Assembly (NCBI GenBank): GCA_035651755.1
Contig: DASRFA010000013.1
Span: forward strand, 1-64,000
DNA: 64,000 bases
From: DASRFA01 sp035651755
GTDB lineage: Bacteria > Desulfobacterota > Binatia > UBA12015
Reading direction: 5' to 3'
Below the pieces are notes generated by a model. That model saw only the letters and a program-made list of their open reading frames with translations. It did no database searches and had not been told where the DNA came from. Within the stretch, counting starts at the first letter, position 1. The number at the start of each line of letters is the position of its first letter. Positions 59,677-64,000 of the stretch are shown here, piece after piece. A program made the position numbers and the translations under genes.

Positions 59677-60741
59677 TCAGAGCTCGAACGCGTGCCGAGG
59701 CAGCGTGAGCGGCAGCTCCGCCGACGTGAGGAGCCCCGGCTTCGCCGCGCACACGTACGGGATCGCGTTCACGACCCGCATCGCCGTCGCGATCATGCCT
59801 TGCTGCGAGAAGTCGGCCGGCGTCCCGAGCTGGAGCTCGCACGTGAGGCTCGGCTCGCCGTCGAACGCGATGCGATATGTCCCGTCGCGGCTCGCGGTCG
59901 GCCAGTCGGGCGCGACGTCCGGCGCCATCCGGTTCACGTGCTCGATCACGATCGCGTCCCGGCCGTCGACGACACCGATCGTCTCGAAGCGGACCGCGCC
60001 GACCGTGCCGGGCTCGATCACGCCCGCGGCCACCTCGAGGCGCCGCTCCGTGACGCGCTTGTCGTAGGTCTCGCGGATCTCGTCCAGGCGCGCGCCGAGC
60101 GCGTCGGCGACCATCCGAACCGGCGGGCCCCAGGTCGACGCCTGGATGCCGGGCAGCTCCATGATCGAGCGGTGCTCGGGCGGCTTTCCGAACCCGAACA
60201 CCTCGAACATCGTGAACGCGACCGGGTACTCGGCGTACGAGAAGATCTCCTGCGTCCGGACCGATCGGATCCCGTGCGACAGCGTCGCGAGCGTGCACAC
60301 GAGCTGGTCGCCGGCGAAGCCGGGCTCGATGCCCGACGCGTAGAGCGACGCGAGTCCCCTGGCGCACGCGGCTTCCAGCGAGCCGACGTGCTTCGGGTCG
60401 AACGCCGCCGGGTGGACGAGGCCCGGCATCGACGTCGTCACCACGTTGATGCCCGCGGACAGCATGCGGCAGAAGTCCGCGACGCACTCGTCCGGTCGCG
60501 ACTCGCCGCTCGCCGTGTAGCAGATGCAGTCCGGGCGGAAGGCGATCAGCGCATCGGCGTCGGACGTCGCCGCGATCCCGAGCGGCGCGATCCCCGCGAG
60601 CTCACCGGCATCGCGTCCGACCTTGTCGGCGCTGTGCACCCACACGCCGGCGAGCGCGAGATCCGGGCGCGCGGCCAGCGCGCGGATCGCGATGGAACCG
60701 ACCCCGCCAGTCGACCACTGCACGACACGAAGCTTCGCCAT
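59677..60741 (-). CDS. DapB-like/2,4-diaminopentanoate-dehydrogenase-like NAD(P)H oxidoreductase
   Basis: A 354-residue protein. N-terminal Rossmann motif VVQWSTGGVGSIAIRALAA, then TSMPGLVHPAAFDPKHVGSL and SLYASGIEPGFAGDQLVCTL. This is the family annotated as dihydrodipicolinate reductase-like or amine dehydrogenase, common in actinobacteria and related environmental genomes. Real substrate unknown; no lysine-pathway gene is near. The start at 60741 (MAKLRVVQ) is preferred over longer frames. Confidence 0.85.
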   Translation of the reverse strand: MAKLRVVQWSTGGVGSIAIRALAARPDLALAGVWVHSADKVGRDAGELAGIAPLGIAATSDADALIAFRPDCICYTASGESRPDECVADFCRMLSAGINVVTTSMPGLVHPAAFDPKHVGSLEAACARGLASLYASGIEPGFAGDQLVCTLATLSHGIRSVRTQEIFSYAEYPVAFTMFEVFGFGKPPEHRSIMELPGIQASTWGPPVRMVADALGARLDEIRETYDKRVTERRLEVAAGVIEPGTVGAVRFETIGVVDGRDAIVIEHVNRMAPDVAPDWPTASRDGTYRIAFDGEPSLTCELQLGTPADFSQQGMIATAMRVVNAIPYVCAAKPGLLTSAELPLTLPRHAFEL

Positions 60742-60857
60742 CACAACGCTCTCCGAGCGGACGTCTCGTGCACCATGCCGCTCGCATGACGGCGACGCCA
60801 GCATCGATGGCAGGCGACACATTGGATTCGCGGCGCCGCATGACTACGATCGGCGCA

Positions 60858-61129
60858 ATGGCCAGCCGGCCGGCGCGCAGGCTCATGACGGAGGAGGAAT
60901 ACCTTCGCCTGCCCGAGTCGATGACCAAGACCGAGCTGCTCGACGGTACGCCGCGTCGGGCGTGCGCGAGTTCTGGGTCGTCGAGCAAGCCGGAAGCGTC
61001 GAGCGCTGGTCCGGAGCCGGTCTCGCGGAAGCGGAGGAGCTGCGCGATCGCCGTGCGACGCCGCTTCTCCCCGGCTTCCGGCTGGACCTGCGACGCCTGT
61101 TCGCGAAGCGACGGCCACGACGAGGCTGA
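60858..61129 (+). pseudogene. Uma2-family (DUF820) endonuclease remnant with internal deletion
   Basis: The N-terminus reads LMTEEEYLRLPESMTKTELL to about 60947. The C-terminus then continues in another frame, YAASGVREFWVVEQAGSVER, ending DLRRLF near 61110. An intact Uma2 has ~100 more residues between these parts, holding the PD-(D/E)xK active site. So an internal deletion of ~330 bp that also broke the frame has removed the catalytic core. Confidence 0.75.
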
Positions 61130-61158
61130 CGCGTCCGCATCGTGTCCGCGCTTGTCGT

Positions 61159-61181
61159 CCTGATATCATCTTGATATCAGG
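61159..61181 (+). promoter_or_regulatory. Operator dyad before the third toxin-antitoxin pair
   Basis: CCTGATATC (159-167) and GATATCAGG (173-181) are exact complements around ATCTT. Inside them the 8-bp palindrome TGATATCA occurs twice (161-168 and 172-179) three bases apart. It sits 20 bp before the GTG of the antitoxin gene and next to its AGGAGGT ribosome site. This is the expected form of a ribbon-helix-helix operator. Confidence 0.7.
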
Positions 61182-61200
61182 CTGCCAGGAGGTGCATCGA

Positions 61201-61443
61201 GTGGCTCAGGTCGTCGTGCGGGAGCTCGAGGACGGCACGATCGCCGCCTTGAAGGGGCGCGCCAGGCGGCATGGTCGTTCGCTCGAGGCCGAGATCCGTC
61301 TGATCCTCGCGGACGCCGCCCGCCATGAAGACGCGGGAGAGGTTTGGGCGGCCATCGACCGGTTCCGCAACCGGCTCAAGGGAACACGGCGACGCTTCGC
61401 AGACAGCGCGGACCTCATCCGCGAGGATCGAAGCCGCCGTTGA
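61201..61443 (+). CDS. FitA-like ribbon-helix-helix antitoxin
   Basis: An 80-residue protein from GTG 61201, chosen because AGGAGGT lies 8 nt before it. AQVVVRELEDGTIAALKGRA followed by RHGRSLEAEIRLIL is the RHH DNA-binding fold of FitA/VapB antitoxins. The C-terminal part (FRNRLKGTRRRFADSADLIR) is the likely toxin-binding segment. TTGA overlap with the toxin start. The dyad upstream is the presumed operator. Confidence 0.88.
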   Translation: MAQVVVRELEDGTIAALKGRARRHGRSLEAEIRLILADAARHEDAGEVWAAIDRFRNRLKGTRRRFADSADLIREDRSRR

Positions 61444-61877
61444 GCGCGTTCGTGGTCGATGCAAGCGTCGCCGCGAAGTGGTGGTTTCCGGAAGCTCATC
61501 ACGAGGCCGCGCTCGCCGTGCGAGACCCGGCGAACGAGCTGCACGCGCCGGAGCTCTTCGATCTCGAGATCTCGAGCGTCGTCTGCAAGCGCGTCCGGCG
61601 CCGCGAGATCAGCGCGCGGGACGGCGAGCGGATCCTCACGTTGCTCGAGCAAATTCCTGTCCGGCGTCATCGAGATCGGCCACTCCTGCGGCCGGCCATC
61701 GCGCTCGCGCACTCGACGCGCCAGTCCGTCTACGACTGTCTCTATCTGGCGCTCGCGCTCGTGCTCGATGCCAAGCTGGTGACCGGCGACGCGCGTTTCC
61801 ATCGCGCGATGCGCGCCTCGTCGGCGGCTTCGCCGGTGGTCTGGCTCGAGGATCTCGCTCTGCGGCAGCGAAAATGA
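61440..61877 (+). CDS. VapC/FitB-like PIN toxin
   Basis: A 145-residue PIN ribonuclease read from TTG 61440 (overlap TTGA with the antitoxin): SAFVVDASVAAKWWFPE with the first Asp, LFDLEISSVVCKRV with Glu, and RQSVYDCLYLALALVLDAKL, VTGDARF with the last acidic residues. An upstream extension to 61344 would overlap the antitoxin and is not needed. Mg-dependent RNase by family. Confidence 0.85.
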   Translation: MSAFVVDASVAAKWWFPEAHHEAALAVRDPANELHAPELFDLEISSVVCKRVRRREISARDGERILTLLEQIPVRRHRDRPLLRPAIALAHSTRQSVYDCLYLALALVLDAKLVTGDARFHRAMRASSAASPVVWLEDLALRQRK

Positions 61878-62183
61878 GGGTTTCCCTCGTCGCAGCGTCT
61901 CACGCGTCCGCCGTCCTCGCCTTCGGGACCGCCGACGTCCAGTTCTATCTCGCGTTCGAGCAGAACTGGGGCGTGCCGTCCTCGAACGACCCGATCGCCT
62001 GATCGACGTCCACGCGCCGATGGTGGCAGGGCAGGACTATACGGGCTTCGCGGAGGTCATGAACCAATCGGGGCAGACCAAGCGCGGGAGCGTGGCCTGG
62101 CACGACGTGGAGAAGTGAAGATGCTGGACGCTACGCGCCGGAAGCGAGGGGCTACCGCGTCGATCATCGCGGCGTAGACGCGA
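61878..62183 (+). other. Region with short ORF remnants, no supported gene
   Basis: After the toxin gene, one frame reads MRVSLVAASHASAVLAFGTA to a stop at 62002. A different frame from ATG 62020 reads MVAGQDYTGFAEVMNQSGQT to a stop at 62118. Codon use is plausible but both pieces are short, and they may be remains of one frameshifted gene. Not recognised. The rest has no visible feature until the hairpin at 62184. Confidence 0.35.
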
Positions 62184-62215
62184 CTCGGGGACCGCGCGTG
62201 AGCGCGGCCCCCGAG
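62184..62215. terminator. Terminator hairpin, near copy of that at 57963
   Basis: CTCGGGGACCGCGC (184-197), a GTGA loop, then GCGCGGCCCCCGAG (202-215) pair except for one A/C mismatch. It is 59 bp past the end of cassette copy 2 and nearly identical to the hairpin after copy 1 (CTCGGGGGCCGCGC and its complement). Confidence 0.65.
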
Positions 62216-62273
62216 CGGTCGCCGGCGACCTCGCGATCGAAGACGCCGGCGACGTTGCCGATCCAGTCGCCGC

Positions 62274-63629
62274 TCAGTTCGTCTCGACCTTCCCCGGTGG
62301 CTCGAGCAGGTTGATCCCGAGCACCTCGACCTGCATGCCGTCGAGCAGCCCCTCGACGCCGGTCGGGTCCTCGTCCTCGAGGATCGTCCGCACCGTGTAG
62401 TGGAGCGTCCCCGTCGACGCGCCCGGCGGGCGGTCCCAGAAGAAGTCCTCGATCCACGCGCCGGCTTTCTTGACGTTCTCGTCGTCGCAGTCCTGGCCGA
62501 CCTGCCAGCCGGTCAGCATCGGCACCGCCCACGTGAACGGCACGCCGGTGATCGTGAAGCTGTAGACGTGGCTGGTCTCGCTGCCGATGCACGCGTTCGC
62601 GGGGCCGTAGGACCGTAGGCGAAGCTCGTTGTCGATCATCACCGGCGACTGGGGATGGCCCTCCGCGAGGAGCACGGCGCTCGGCTTCATCGTCTTGACG
62701 CTCTGGCCGGTGAGGATCGTATCGATCTGCGAGGCGTAGTAGTCGCGCTTCGAGTTGTCCTTCAGGATGACGTCGGTCGTCCAGTTGATCTTCTTGTTCG
62801 CGATGCGCGCCTTCCCGAGGTCGAAGCCGAACTGGAGGAGGTTGTGGTCGTCGTCCTCGAAGCCGACCCCGAACCCGTTCAGGAGCCGCGCGGCGGGCAG
62901 CGGGCCGCCCGTGTCGAACTTCTGCCGCGTCCGGATCTTGCTGCCGTTCAGGCCCTGGTCGACGAAGATCCCGCGGCCCGAGGAGTTCGGCCAGATCGCC
63001 GCCATGTCGACGTGCGGCTTCTGGACGCCGACGACGGGCGACTGGATGTTCTTCGCCCACGCGAGGACCGTGTACTGGTAGCAGAAGGTGTAGACGTCGT
63101 CGCCGTCGCGATCGCTGATCACGCTGCCGGCGTCCCACACGAGCTTCGGACCGATCTGCCCGATGTTGAAGATCACCGAGCCGAGCCCGGCGACGTCGTG
63201 GTCGTCGTTGTTGTACTTGAGGAACCAGCCGTTCAGGAACACCGTTCCGTTGAAGCCGTCGGGAAGGATCATCGAGTTGCCGACGCGTGCGCCGATGTAG
63301 TCCTCCGAGACGGCGCGCATCGCGGTGCCGCACTGCATCCCGTGATCGACCTTGAGCTTGGGCGCGTCGATGACCCGCCAGTGGTCGTCGTGCACGGTCT
63401 CGGGGTTCGCGTAGGGGGCAGCGTTCAGGACGGTGTAGATGCCCTCGGGCGTCCGGAGCTCGTTCGGCGCGCTGAAGCTGCAGGCCTCGAGGAGCTGGAT
63501 CGCACCGGAGCCGAGCATGAGGGTCATCACGAGGCGTCCGGCGTCGATCGCGAATCGCCTCCACGCCGCCCCTCGTTGCCCGCGCGCGGCGCGGCGGGCG
63601 CTTCCTGGACTCGCCAGACTCGGGATCAT
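62274..63629 (-). CDS. Exported protein of unknown family, cassette copy 2
   Basis: A 451-residue protein, paralogue of the 58020 gene. Start at 63629 (MIPSLASPGSARRAARGQRG) is supported by AAGGAGA 8 nt upstream; a longer frame to 63704 is not. The N-terminal hydrophobic segment ends IQLLEACSF. Matching blocks include VIDAPKLKVDHG, LPDGFNGTVFLNGW, GLGSVIFNIG, CYQYTVLAWAK, LLQFGFDLGK, KINWTTDVILKDNS, GVPFTWAVPMLTGW and STGTLHYTV. The two differ most in the N-terminal leader and in the region after the first FDxGG segment. Function unknown; exported. Confidence 0.75.
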   Translation of the reverse strand: MIPSLASPGSARRAARGQRGAAWRRFAIDAGRLVMTLMLGSGAIQLLEACSFSAPNELRTPEGIYTVLNAAPYANPETVHDDHWRVIDAPKLKVDHGMQCGTAMRAVSEDYIGARVGNSMILPDGFNGTVFLNGWFLKYNNDDHDVAGLGSVIFNIGQIGPKLVWDAGSVISDRDGDDVYTFCYQYTVLAWAKNIQSPVVGVQKPHVDMAAIWPNSSGRGIFVDQGLNGSKIRTRQKFDTGGPLPAARLLNGFGVGFEDDDHNLLQFGFDLGKARIANKKINWTTDVILKDNSKRDYYASQIDTILTGQSVKTMKPSAVLLAEGHPQSPVMIDNELRLRSYGPANACIGSETSHVYSFTITGVPFTWAVPMLTGWQVGQDCDDENVKKAGAWIEDFFWDRPPGASTGTLHYTVRTILEDEDPTGVEGLLDGMQVEVLGINLLEPPGKVETN

Positions 63630-63783
63630 GGGACCGTTCTCCTTGTCCGCGAGCGGAGCAGCGGAATGCGCTCCCGTCGGTGGCGGCGGATGCCAGGCGG
63701 CCACCGAGCTCGGCGAGCGGGCCCCGGGCAGGGCGACCGTCGCCCTGGCCGGGGCCGACTCGGCCTCGCGGTTCGCCGTAGGG

Positions 63784-63819
63784 GCGCTACCTCGCGGGTA
63801 GCGGGCGGCTACCTCGCGG
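63784..63819 (-). promoter_or_regulatory. GCTACC palindrome upstream of cassette copy 2
   Basis: GCGCTACCTCGCGGGTAGCGG (63784-63804) is identical to the element at 59581-59601. It is followed by a further GCTACCTCGCGG (63808-63819), a direct repeat of its first half. It lies 155 bp upstream of the start at 63629, against 146 bp for copy 1. Confidence 0.6.
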
Positions 63820-63887
63820 CGCGTCGCCGCAGCGAGACGCCGCGCGCCCTATGGCATATTGGCTTCGCCGCGCGCGGGAGGCCGACC

Positions 63888-64000
63888 ATGGTGACGGTCA
63901 AGCTCGGCGAGTCGGAGTCCGACCTCGAAAAGGTCCACTCGGGGGTGCAGAACTTCGCCGCGCACCGGTTCTACCTGCGCCGCGGTTCGACACCGCGAGC
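63888..64000 (+). CDS. Partial small gene at the window end
   Basis: ATG 63888 opens a frame with no stop through the last base, 37 codons: MVTVKLGESESDLEKVHSGV and onward. GGGAGG lies 7 nt upstream. The N-terminal VTVKLGESESDLEKV is short and polar; the family cannot be told from this much. The stop lies beyond the window. Confidence 0.5.
   Translation, partial: MVTVKLGESESDLEKVHSGVQNFAAHRFYLRRGSTPR

Overview
The window is 64 kb of very GC-rich bacterial chromosome (roughly 70% GC by eye). Genes are densely packed on both strands, and 4-nt start/stop overlaps (ATGA, GTGA, TTGA) are frequent. Lipoproteins, secreted Cys-rich proteins with CDDGN-type (DUF4215-like) repeats, an RTX-like secreted protein and many fatty-acyl-CoA/MaoC/SRPBCC-type enzymes suggest an uncultured lineage of the old Deltaproteobacteria (Myxococcota- or Binatota-like). 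This is inference from gene content; no rRNA is present to settle it, and I saw no tRNA, rRNA or CRISPR array.

Layout. 1-2.5 kb: a tandem 55-bp hairpin repeat, a secreted protein behind a hairpin-covered ribosome site, a HadA/HadB-like dehydratase pair and a HAD phosphatase. 2.5-8.2 kb: a neutral-ceramidase-like lipoprotein, an SRPBCC protein, then surA-pdxA-phosphomannomutase. 8.4-17.4 kb: bacterioferritin, an RTX-like protein, acyl-CoA dehydrogenase, an ABM-like/PEP-mutase-like pair with a divergent LysR regulator, AlkD, superoxide dismutase, thiolase, quinone oxidoreductase. 17.6-26.3 kb: a 958-aa lipoprotein combining a CXXCH motif, a Vgb-like propeller and Cys-rich repeats; an FAD monooxygenase; a type-B carboxylesterase; a secreted Cys-rich protein with an internal duplication; and a stand-alone IF-1 gene. 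26.7-37.6 kb: PTS enzyme I, an endoglycoceramidase-like GH5 enzyme coupled to RidA, and Lrp-gltB-gltD.

38.0-51.1 kb is a defence/conflict island. A type I restriction-modification operon reads hsdM - DUF262/DUF1524/DUF5655 nuclease-like gene - hsdS - hsdR, with all three junctions overlapping by 4 nt. It is followed by a frameshifted acyl-CoA-dehydrogenase-like pseudogene, a Fic protein with its own AT-rich promoter, a 5'-truncated DUF1624 membrane gene, and two tandem PIN toxin-antitoxin pairs. The DUF262 gene placed between M and S is the most interesting system here.

51.2-64 kb: a DinB-like protein with a convergent AraC regulator, an SGNH hydrolase, two tandem secreted paralogues, and two copies of an unrecognised exported family (58.0-59.4 and 62.3-63.6 kb). 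Each of these copies carries the same palindromic element about 150 bp upstream and a near-identical terminator hairpin downstream, so whole expression cassettes were duplicated. Between them lie a DapB-like oxidoreductase, a Uma2 pseudogene and a third PIN toxin-antitoxin pair with a clear operator. The window ends inside a small gene.
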